Notes under the pieces: model-generated
What the model saw: the letters and a program-made list of their open reading frames with translations, nothing else
Databases searched by the model: none
Told to the model about the DNA's origin: nothing
Part shown: one piece after another, positions 54,201 through 62,313 of the stretch
How the letters are laid out: every line of letters starts with the position of its first letter
Position numbering within the stretch: position 1 is the stretch's first letter
Position numbers and translations under genes: made by a program
Assembly (NCBI GenBank): GCA_030068145.1
Contig: JAPJBO010000454.1
Coordinates: forward strand, 115,778-179,777
Reading direction: 5' to 3'
DNA from: Diplonema papillatum
Taxonomy: Eukaryota; Euglenozoa; Diplonemea; Diplonemida; Diplonemidae
DNA length: 64,000 nucleotides

Positions 54201-56225
54201 CGACAACTTTGAACGGTGGCTCTACTATTCGCAAACGAACAGGCTTACGATCCCGACCAAAGTGGCACGATGTCGATGACAGAGTACGTTGGCTTGTGCG
54301 CCTTCCTGCAGATTGCGACCAACACCTTCCAATCGTTTGACGCGCAGGTGTGGGGGCTCTTTTTTTTTGTCGTATAAGATCGCAGATCTTAGAAGATTAA
54401 TATATCCGACGAATACCTAACACTCGTTGCAGGTTGAATAAGCCCGTCGCTATCCCGAAAACATCGTAACTTCACCCCTCGCTTGCCCCCTTGTGACAAA
54501 CACACCGAATCACTGCCTGACCTTTCTACTTTCGATTTATGCATCACCCGCGACGGTGAAGACGAAGCAGCAGACGGAGCCAGTATACGCAGTAGGAGGA
54601 GGATGTATTGTAGTACGAACAATCTTGCGGGTTGCCCTTCAATGTATTGTGGGCAGGCTAAAAAGACGTAAGGCAGCGTGTTTTTGTGGTTGATCAGAAT
54701 TCTTTACCTGGATGTATACACAAGGGTAAATACAAGTGGGGAAAACAATCAACCGGCACGCACAAACACACAACCGCGGTTGTCATGATCAAAAAGTGAC
54801 GGTTGGCAGCGTTCTGTGGAAAGTACCATACAGGTGATACACATACGCACAAACACACAACCGCGGTTGTCATGATCAAAAAGTGACGGTTGGCAGCGTG
54901 TGGAAAGTACCAGAACAGGTGATGGCACATACGCGCAAATAAAATCCGCGGCAAGTGTTGCTTGGTGTGCTTCCACGTGTGGATCCACAGGTACCCCATG
55001 TGGATTCTGATGGATTTTCCCCCCCGTGTCCGCATTGGCTTGCCACAGGTTGGTCCACAGGCAGGGGGGTCTAGGCCCACAAGTTGCCAAGGCCGCACCG
55101 AATGTGAGAGTACGTTGGGTAGTCAACCGTACCGACACAGAAGAGGTGTCTCTGATCTCCTGAAGACTGGGCAGTAAGAGTGCCAACGCTACTCTTTCCA
55201 TAGTGCAGTCTATTCATGATAACCAAATACATATAAAAGGTGTCGCGGGATAAGCCGGCAGCCGCTGCTTAACGGCTGAGTGCATGCTGATCCGTGTGGT
55301 CCGTGTACTTCAAAGTTCCCAATGCTTGACGGCTTTATCACGGGGCGGCCCTGAGAGTACTCCCTCAGGTGCCACTTTATCTAGTTCTGGCTTAGAGGCG
55401 TTCAGCCATAATCCATCCAGTGGTAGCATCACGGCACTGTCCGATCGAACAACCGTAGATACCAGGGACTAGAAACGGGAGTTCCTCTCGTACTACCCCG
55501 TATTGCTGTCGGAATGCGCTGGCCCGATGGGCTCTCTCTCCATCAGTAGGTTAAAACCAACCTGTTCCCTGTCAGTGGGTGAACAATCCAACCCTTAGAC
55601 AATTCTGCTCAGCCAGTTATCCCTGTGGTAATTTTTCTGTCACCTCCGGCTTCATCCCTTGAACATGAAGCGAGACCAAAGGATCGTTAGGCCATGCTTT
55701 CACACCGAGGATCGGTGCTGAAGATCGTGTATCGAGCAAGCTTTTACGCTTATGCTCTACGCGAGACTTCTGTTCCCGCTGAGCTTGCCTTAGGACACCT
55801 GCGTTAATGTGTAACAGATGTGCCGCCCCAGCCAAACTCCCCACCTGACTGGTGTCTCCAAACGAGGATTCGCGAGCCGAAGCCCGTTTGTCGCTGGAAA
55901 CGGAGAAGCTACGGATCCGAAGACCCTAACCCCACAAGGGAGCAGCTGCCGTCTTCCCATCATTGGATAAGTAAAGCGACAACAAGAGTTGTGGGCGGCC
56001 CCCTCAGGTGACACCACTTTATCTTCAGCCATACTTCAACGTTCTTTGTAGCTCGCGAGTGGTGTCACAAGTTTTGCGTCCACATTTTTCTCTCAGACCG
56101 AAAACGGAGCGTAAGCGCTGCATGATGGATGGCCATTTTCAAAACCTTCCACCTCCCCACAGCGCACCGGCCAAGTGAGGTTCAACGTCAGCCAGTTCAT
56201 CTACGCCGTTTCGCAAACGAAGTGA
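51237..56225 (+). CDS. Penta-EF-hand calcium-binding protein, four exons
   Basis: Exons 51237-51500, 52613-52729, 54243-54347 and 56163-56225, all joined in phase 0 at GT-AG sites (donors GTATGC, GTATGT, GTGTGG; acceptors end CAG). The spliced product is 182 residues, the size of a penta-EF-hand core. Loops: EF1 28-39 (DRDRSGRVDTKE), EF2 64-75 (DTDRTGQVTFQG, Gly at the final position), EF3 94-105 (DRDRSGSLDIGE), EF4 130-141 (DPDQSGTMSMTE), EF5 160-171 across the last junction (DAQRTGQVRFNV). The layout matches ALG-2, peflin and sorcin, which bind Ca2+, dimerise through EF5 and act as adaptors in membrane traffic (family knowledge). The short N-terminus is Pro/Gln-rich. The introns hold repeats B and C and an antisense 28S fragment. 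Confidence 0.85.
51990..52200 (-). repeat. Repeat B copy, right terminus missing, in PEF intron 1
   Basis: GTATAAGCACCTGCTTTGGA and GCTTGAGGAGACTGCCAGTC at the left; the right end is replaced by repeat G at about 52205. Confidence 0.7.
52205..52462 (+). repeat. Repeat G, plus-oriented copy in PEF intron 1
   Basis: Longest copy: TTTGGGATTGGTCTGCGTTC through GAGCCGTACACTCCCCTCTT and GAAGAAGACTTGATGCTAGC to AACTAAGATTTTCCCC. Confidence 0.75.
52522..52562 (+). pseudogene. Decayed duplicate of PEF exon 2
   Basis: CACTCAAACAG followed by codons for SFFHFDPDQRSLS mirrors the true exon 2 start (CACTCAAACAG, SFYHFDRDRSGS) 91 bp downstream. Homology is lost after about 13 codons. Confidence 0.65.
53178..53310 (+). 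repeat. Repeat C, 5' part, in PEF intron 2
   Basis: GGAACGTACTTGGTGTCGGT through TTGCTCTAAGAGAACC; it then diverges. A 3'-end piece (GGTCACACGGAGACCC to CTCTAAAAA) is at 53560-53621. Confidence 0.7.
54765..54900. repeat. Short tandem duplication, about 82 bp, in PEF intron 3
   Basis: CACACAACCGCGGTTGTCAT and AAAAAGTGACGGTTGGCAGC occur at 54768-54814 and 54853-54899. Contains the palindrome AACCGCGGTT. Confidence 0.85.
55165..55383 (-). other. rDNA 3' flank with the unoccupied retrotransposon target
   Basis: Contiguous with the 28S 3' end on the minus strand. CTGCTTAACGG at 55265-55275 is followed directly by CTGAGTGCATGCTGATCC. In the occupied locus the same two sides are 8.1 kb apart. It carries CATATAAAAGG at about 55231 and AGAGTGCCAACGCTACTCTT at 55172. 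Confidence 0.8.
55384..55990 (-). rRNA. LSU (28S) rRNA 3' fragment, domains V-VI, pseudogene with deletions
   Basis: Antisense: CTTAGAGGCGTTCAGCCATA (3' end), the intact sarcin-ricin loop complement at 55481-55494 (GTTCCTCTCGTACT), TTATCCCTGTGGTAA and TAGGACACCTGCGTTA. Two conserved stretches are missing: about 28 bases at about 55565 (the GAGCTGGGTTTAGACCGTCG region) and about 70 bases at about 55610 (between GATAACTGGCT and AGCAGAATTG). The upstream end breaks off at 55990 and abuts another rDNA-flank piece. It lies in PEF intron 3, opposite the gene's strand. Confidence 0.9.
55992..56045. other. Second rDNA-flank fragment
   Basis: GTGGGCGGCCCCCTCAGGTG, ACACCACTTTATCTTCAGCC as at 23693-23755, fused to the interior of the 28S fragment. 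Confidence 0.65.
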
Positions 56226-57668
56226 TCACTGTCTGCACAGAACAAGAAAAAAAAGGCGAATCCGCTGGCAGAGATACCCTCTGCCAAAGAAACGTTCTCG
56301 GGAACATTGAAACGTTTAAAGAAAACGACTCACTGGTTATGACAATAACCGCTGATCTCACGCGTTATGTTAATACCATGTGACATAACCTGTAAATCAA
56401 GTCCGTATGGAGGCAGTCGACAAGGTTGTACCACAGTGGTATTTCCGACTCTACCGTAAATGGGCTTCTTAGTGAAGGGTCAAGTTCACTAACCCCAACA
56501 TCAGCCAAAAGCTTCACTAATCTGACCGTCCCGTAATGAAAACGGGATCCTCAGCGCCTTCGTGCTGGTCGGGGTAGCGTTCGCAGTCACTCGGTTGCCG
56601 GTTTCTTGTCGTCTTCTTTCATTACTGCACAACTCTAGTGGCTGTGAAGGATTCCAGTGTTTGCCCCCCAGGATGCCAAGCGCACTCGAGCAAGGCCCGT
56701 TTTAATTAGTGAACGGTCATAATGTTCACCCATTCTGAGCCAAGCATGTGTTTGTGTCTAACAAATGAAATTTTGCCAAGAACAAAAACCGATCGATGGC
56801 AGCCTACTATCCTCACTCCCGTCCCGTTAGATGAACAAAACAGGTTTGAAGGAAGTGCGCACAAACAAACACCCCGGGTAACTTCCCCCTTGAGGAACGA
56901 AACCTTGACGCACCGCGACCCTTGAACAAAGCCCAGGCACCTTGTATCAGTTTCCCGAACCTAAGCCAGTCTACCCCTATCCTCCGGAACTGCATCGCAT
57001 TGTCTGCCACTCACGGTAGTACCTTTGGCAGTGCACTACAGCCTGTCAGGTTCATCCCTATCCTCGGGGCTGCAGAAAGAATTGCCTGGTGCTGTAGTAT
57101 TTTCAAAACACCCCGTGCGCCCACACCGCTGTCCTGTCTGCAGACACTCCGGTTCTGCGCTGATGATGGTCCGCCAGCGCGCCCAGGCTCAAAGGACCGA
57201 AGCACGGCGCAGACGGGACCAGTGCGTGGTGTTGAGCACATATCCATCCAAGCACGTTCTTGCAATACCCCCCCGTGCGCCCACAGCGCTGTCCTGTCCG
57301 CAGACAGTCAGGTTCCGCGTCAGGTTCTGCGCTGATGGCGGCCCGCCTTATGTGTTCGTGGCTTAAAGGACCGAAGCACGGCGCAGACGGGACCAGTGGC
57401 GTGGTGTTGAGCACATATCCATCCAAGCACGTTCTTGCAATACCCCCCCCCCCCTCCTTGCGGACCTCTGTTCTTTGCGTGGCCTGTCCGAGGCATACCC
57501 TCTGGAAGTACGGCAACATTTTCGTAGTGATTCCCTTCGGCCTAGCATTGCGACGTGGAACCCCGAAACTTGAAACTTGAAATACCTGCCGGTCACCTGG
57601 TCCAATAGATCCAAGGTGTGCAGTTTCAAGGTTAGCCGGATTTGTGACCGGGGTCTTGCCAGGGCGGG
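56226..57668. other. Unassigned stretch with a tandem duplication
   Basis: Bases about 57107-57262 recur at about 57275-57440 (GCGCCCACA.CGCTGTCCTG and TCCATCCAAGCACGTTCTTG blocks). Bases 56453-56540 resemble 44080-44165. No supported gene. Confidence 0.5.
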
Positions 57669-57890
57669 GAAAATACTCGAGGGACTGCCTTGTGCTCATT
57701 TCGAAGGAGGCTAGAGGGGGAGAAAACAATACAACTACAAAGTGGGTCTTTTTTGTTGAACGCTTACGCCCGCCACTAAACCCAGATTTACCTGTGTTTC
57801 GTGTGGGGTACAGCACATTTACCTCCTTTGATCTATCGCAACGGGCAGTCTCCTCAAGCATTTCCTACAAAGCAGGTGCTTATACAACAA
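57669..57890 (+). mobile_element. Repeat B, inverted-repeat element
   Basis: AAAATACTCGAGGGACTGCC ... GGGCAGTCTCCTCAAGCATTTCC. Complete, like 27699-27906. Confidence 0.8.
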
Positions 57891-58002
57891 AAAAACGAAA
57901 TCTGCTGTGTGTGCGACGGACCTGTTTTGTATCTTTACATGGCAGGTTCCAACGCTGCCACCTTTCTTTTTTGTACTGACATGTCCAGCGTGTATGTTGT
58001 TC

Positions 58003-58003
<1 letters not shown>

Positions 58004-58036
<33 letters not shown>
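58004..58036. repeat. Poly(A) run
   Basis: 33 uninterrupted A. Confidence 0.97.
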
Positions 58037-58038
<2 letters not shown>

Positions 58039-58296
58039 AAACCGCGTGAAAGTATTCAGGGATTGGAGATTTCTACCCGGCCGCTTGACTAGCTTCTTAC
58101 TCGGTATTTGGTACCCCCGAAACCCCCCGTATTGCGTAGTTCGTGCGTAGCTCGTGCGTAATCGAACTTTGAGTGCGTGAGCCCCTCCGAAGAAAGGTCC
58201 ATCGCATTAGTGCGTAGTTCGTGCGGGGTTTGTGAAACGGCGAGAGCTACACTTTGTAAGTGTGCTGTATTTTTTTGCCGCGGTGGCAATTATATA

Positions 58297-58561
58297 CACC
58301 TTAAGTCAGCTCTCGGTTCATCCCGCGTCGCCAGTCCTGCTTACCAGAAGTGGCCCACTTAGAACCAGGATTCTACGTCAGGGTTCAATGATGTAACCCC
58401 GAGCTCACGCCCATTTAAAATTTTAGAATAGGTCGAGGAAGCGATTTCCCCAATGCCTCCAATCATTCGCTTTACCTGGCGGAACTCCTGTTTTGGTTCT
58501 AGCTATCCTGAGGGAAACTTCGGAGTGAACCTGCTACTAGATGGTTCGATGGCATTCACAC
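58297..58561 (-). rRNA. LSU rRNA fragment, domain II, pseudogene
   Basis: Antisense: GCTATCCTGAGGGAAACTTC, TGCTACTAGATGGTTCGATG, CCAATCATTCGCTTTACCTG and CGGTTCATCCCGCGTCGCCA. It overlaps the LSU region of the 37.6-kb fragment and extends further 5'. Confidence 0.85.
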
Positions 58562-58705
58562 TCGGTTAGCCACCAGCTACATATGGAGTGTCAACATGTA
58601 GCCCTACCCCGTACTGCGGAGTTCTTGCGTACTTCGCTGCATCGGTTTTCGGGGGGTACCAGCTGTTGTCCCTTGACCTCCTTTTTTTTTTTTTCTCTTT
58701 TTCAG

Positions 58706-59232
58706 CAGTGCTCCCGCTAACCTCACTTTTTGGTGAGGAATTCAAAACCCTGCTTTTGGGCTTTTTTTTTTTTTTTGCGCTCCAGCCCCTGTGACAGCCC
58801 CAGACTTCTGCCCGCCAGCCCACCATGCCCAGCAGAGAGTAGACCGTGATGCAGTGTTTTGGCTACACGATACCACCAACGGGAAAAAGGTGAGGAATTC
58901 CTCATGAGGAATTCCTCACCCTCTTTTTTTTACATAAGCGCCAGCTTGAATGGAAATGCTCGACGATGCTGCCCGACAAAGAACAGAAGGGATCCCAAGT
59001 GCTGTAACTACCGAACCACGTGTTTAACGGACATGAGGTCATGCGGGTCTACCCCTACACGACAAATCACACAAACACAACAGGACAAAGTCCTGAGTGA
59101 GAAAACAACACACGGTGGTGTAAGCGAAGAACAAATCAGATTGTGTTTGTATTGTATTTGCCCCGGAGTCGAAGCAGCTACGTCGAGTATTTTTGAGGAA
59201 TTCCTCGCACTTTTTCGTTAGCGGGAGCACTG
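58706..59232. mobile_element. hAT-like non-autonomous element with 8-bp target duplication
   Basis: Termini CAGTGCTCCCGCTAAC (58706-58721) and GTTAGCGGGAGCACTG (59217-59232) are perfect 16-bp inverses; the homology extends imperfectly to GAGGAATTC. Flanks are TTTTTCAG at 58698-58705 and TTTTTCAG at 59233-59240, an exact 8-bp duplication. CAG-type termini plus 8-bp duplications are hAT-superfamily hallmarks. There is no transposase ORF. A complete repeat A lies inside. Confidence 0.85.
58952..59195 (+). mobile_element. Repeat A, complete inverted-repeat element
   Basis: GGAAATGCTCGACGATGCTG ... AAGCAGCTACGTCGAGTATT are imperfect inverse termini. Flanked by GAGGAATTCCTC on both sides (58894-58917 region and 59195-59206). 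Non-coding. Confidence 0.75.
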
Positions 59233-59240
59233 TTTTTCAG

Positions 59241-60717
59241 AGTGAAAGTTTTCGTCTCTTGTTCTTCCCTACCGCCTACCCCCCCCGCGTTTGGCCAGTG
59301 TGGCCTTTCGTGTCCAACTTGTCCCGTCGCCGACACCTCTGGCTTCATGCGCGTTCTTTCTGCTGATGCAATCAAAACGGAGGTCGGATAAGAACAGTCA
59401 TTTGACACGCGTCTCGTAGTAGCAGTACTGCTGGTTTCCAGCTCAGTTGTGCGTTTTGATCAAAGCATCAGCAGCCCGATTACAGAGACCAGCCACAGCG
59501 GGCTTTTTGCTATTAATCATCATGTTTCAAACCCCCGATAGCGCGTAACCTGGAAGCACCCAGAGGGTGCCGGTGGTACAAAGGTGCAGTTGCCCGCGTG
59601 CTGCTGGCGCAAGCTTGTTGTCGTTTCGACGGCCGTCCTCGTGTGTCCGGCTGTGCGGCCCAGCCGCTGGAGAGGCTGCCTGTCCCGCTGGCAACCCCGA
59701 CACAAGGCGAAGGGGGCAAGTCGGATGTGCCGCCGCCACCTGATTTTACGTGGCCAGGCCCAACACAAGGCGCGGGCTGGAGCCCCCCTCTTATGTCTTC
59801 GGCATTGCTCTCAGGTCTTGGCTTGGGTAGTTGAGTTCACCATGCCATCCGAAGTAATTAAGTAGTTATCCATCATTGGAAAGGAAAGGAAGGAGAGAAG
59901 CCAGACAGAAACCTGATAATTTGCTCACAAGCGAATGGGATGAAGTGTGCTGTTGACGCGTCAGTACTGCTAGTATACAAGCTATGAATCTAAAAGGGGC
60001 AATCCCCCGGATTCTCAAGCGAACTTTCACTCCAAAGTCAAGGTCTCATAAACACTGTGTGGGGGCGGGTTGGGTGGGGCCGAATGCGGCGCCGCGTCGT
60101 GGCTTGTTGTTGTTTCGACGGCCGTCCTCGCGTGTCCGGCTGTGCAGGCCCAGCCGCTGGAGAAGCTGCCTGTACCGCTGGCAACCCCGACACAAGGCGA
60201 GGGGGTCAAGTCGGATGCGCCGCCGCCACCTGATATTACGTGGCCAGGCCCAACACAAGGCGCCGGGCTGGTGCCCCCCTCTTATGTCTTCGGTCATTGC
60301 TTTCTGGTCTTGGCTTGGGTAATTGAGTTCACCATGCCATCCGAAGTATTTAGTATTTTTCGAGGTAATTAAGTAATTATCCATTATCGAAAAGGAAAGG
60401 AAGGAGAGAAGCCAGACAGAAATCTGTTAATTTGCTCTCAAGCGAATGGGATGGAGTGTGCTGTTGACACGTCAGTACTGCCCGTGCTGGTGTGCAAGTT
60501 ATACAGTGGCTTATATATGGGTCTGGTGCTCGGACCAAGTCCGAGCAAGGGGAAAAAAAAAAAAGGCACTTGATGAGGGGCCAGTAGTAGTACTACATTA
60601 CTACAGTGTACCACACGAGCACTGCAGTACCGGTTACACAAATACAGTTGACTCGCATCAAATGTGTAGTGGGGCGACCGGATACTCCTCGGAGAGATTG
60701 TCCCTGCACTCTAACTC

Positions 60718-60718
<1 letters not shown>
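59241..60718. repeat. Spacer with a direct repeat of about 400 bp
   Basis: Bases about 59610-59980 and 60100-60480 are near-identical (TTGTTGTCGTTTCGACGG, CCAGGCCCAACACAAGGCGC, ACCATGCCATCCGAAGTA). One frame in both reads LPVPLATPTQGEG, PPPPD, TWPGPTQGAG, so a Pro-rich exon is possible. Outside the repeats I see no gene. Confidence 0.6.

Positions 60719-60753
<35 letters not shown>
60719..60753. repeat. (TC)n microsatellite
   Basis: About 17 CT units. Confidence 0.97.
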
Positions 60754-60754
<1 letters not shown>

Positions 60755-60952
60755 AGCAAACTTGTTTGAGCACCTTCGGTGCGTCTTGGGGGGTCGAGCT
60801 GAGGACCTATGGAACAAGGATATATGTTGTTGGGCGACAAGCCCTGAGTATTTGAGTCCACTTGCTCCAGGGCAAGGTTGGAAGGGGACGATTCGGAAAC
60901 TTAAGGATTCGGAATTAGCAAATAACGCAGGCAAATTCCTCCCTCCTCCCGC

Positions 60953-60981
60953 AGTCCCGAACTCGCTCCCCTCGATCGATT
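60953..60981 (+). repeat. 29-bp direct repeat, left copy
   Basis: AGTCCCGAACTCGCTCCCCT plus nine more bases, identical to 63894-63922. It follows a pyrimidine-rich CCTCCCGC. Confidence 0.9.
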
Positions 60982-60984
60982 AAA

Positions 60985-62313
60985 ATGGAAGACGCACTGT
61001 CTAAGTTCCGCGAACTACCCTATGGGTCGTTTCAGTTCACCCACAGCAAGGAGCTCGTTCTGATGCTGAAGGACGCACCGGATGAGGTGAAACGAGCGGT
61101 GAAGACGGGAAAGGTTCGCGGACACAGTGTCACACGAGTGATCGACTCCCTGTCGGTGGGAGGGCGTCCGATAACTGAGCCTGAGTTCCGGGATCTGACT
61201 GCGAGAGTCACGGGGACGGAGACGGAGGACTGGGAGAAAAAGCCTTTACAAAGACTCATACTGCTGCTGACGGTCATTCATGACCGAGTCGAGCTCGACG
61301 TGTTTCGCCAGCTCCTAGAGGAGCCGGAGAGGATGCCCCGGACCCCGGGAGTCGCCCCGCAGGAGGCCGCCGTCGACGAGCCCGAAGCATTGGTGGCCGA
61401 CACACCGAAGCAGCATCCGCGGGTCAGGATAGACCTGACTTCCCTGGCCCCTGAAGGTGGTCAACAGACACCAAGAGGAGGCCAGGACGGTCCCAAAGAC
61501 CTGAAGCCCCCGCATCTGGGTTTCGATGAGAGCGAGGGGGATGAGGAAAACGGTCCGGTGGACGAAGCGATAGTGAGATTCGTCTGGAGCACTCTAGGGT
61601 CAACGTCGCCTTTGACGGCGGCCACGTACATCGAACGCCTTTGCCGGGAGTTGCACAACAGGGGCGTACGTGGTCTGAGAACAGAACGTCTCATCAAGAC
61701 GAAGAAAGCCCTCAGGAGGATGGGTTCGCTTCTGAGACCTCAGCAGGCAGACGGTCTGAAGCCCGAAGACGCGAAAGAGCTCGTCCGACGTCTTTTGCGG
61801 GAGGGACAGGAAACAGCAGCGGCCCTTGCGGCGATTGCATGGATCTCGCGATGCCGAGTCTCCGATCTGAGGTTCATGACGGACGAAGACTGGCACGAAC
61901 TGGGTCCGGGAGACACCCCAGAGGAAGAGACCGAAGTCGAGTTTTTTGCGAAAGAGAAGAGCAGCAGGAAATGGCGACCACCCATTTTCCTACCCCACGG
62001 AAGCCTGACAGCAGTCGCCGTGCGTTTTTGGCGGCAGAGGAGAAAGCAGAAGAAGCTGGGTTTGCCGTTCGGGGGCGACACTGGAGTTTACGAGAAGTTG
62101 AAAAGGGAGGTGAAGAAAGGGATGCAAGGATCGAAATGGCTACACGCCTTCAGAAGGGGCTCCATTCAGGAGATCGAGAAGCAAGGGGTTCCCCGAACCG
62201 CTCTCCAGGAGCTGCTGCGGCATTCCAGTGCCGAAACGACGATCCGGTACCTGAACTCGACAAATGTGGCGAGGAGGAAGGCAGAAACGGAGATGTTGCG
62301 GACGCTGCAATGA
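60985..62313 (+). CDS. Tyrosine recombinase of a DIRS-like element
   Basis: 442 residues. Residues 1-190 are unrecognised, with an acidic linker (DESEGDEENGP). The catalytic half has the family's residues: Arg291 in CRVSDLR, basic FAKEKSSRKW for the beta-hairpin Lys at about 323-329, H387-x-x-R390 (WLHAFRRGS), H413 (LLRHSSAETT) and nucleophile Tyr422 (IRYLN), with the usual nine-residue H-Y spacing. In DIRS-class elements it inserts circular DNA without target duplication (family knowledge). ATG 60985 is four bases after the 29-bp repeat. The stop TGA 62311-62313 overlaps the next ORF's ATG in ATGA. It is intact and could be active. Confidence 0.9.
   Translation: MEDALSKFRELPYGSFQFTHSKELVLMLKDAPDEVKRAVKTGKVRGHSVTRVIDSLSVGGRPITEPEFRDLTARVTGTETEDWEKKPLQRLILLLTVIHDRVELDVFRQLLEEPERMPRTPGVAPQEAAVDEPEALVADTPKQHPRVRIDLTSLAPEGGQQTPRGGQDGPKDLKPPHLGFDESEGDEENGPVDEAIVRFVWSTLGSTSPLTAATYIERLCRELHNRGVRGLRTERLIKTKKALRRMGSLLRPQQADGLKPEDAKELVRRLLREGQETAAALAAIAWISRCRVSDLRFMTDEDWHELGPGDTPEEETEVEFFAKEKSSRKWRPPIFLPHGSLTAVAVRFWRQRRKQKKLGLPFGGDTGVYEKLKREVKKGMQGSKWLHAFRRGSIQEIEKQGVPRTALQELLRHSSAETTIRYLNSTNVARRKAETEMLRTLQ

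Noticed and set aside
55384-55990. Functional LSU rRNA gene
   Set aside because: Two universal segments are deleted and the 5' two-thirds is absent.
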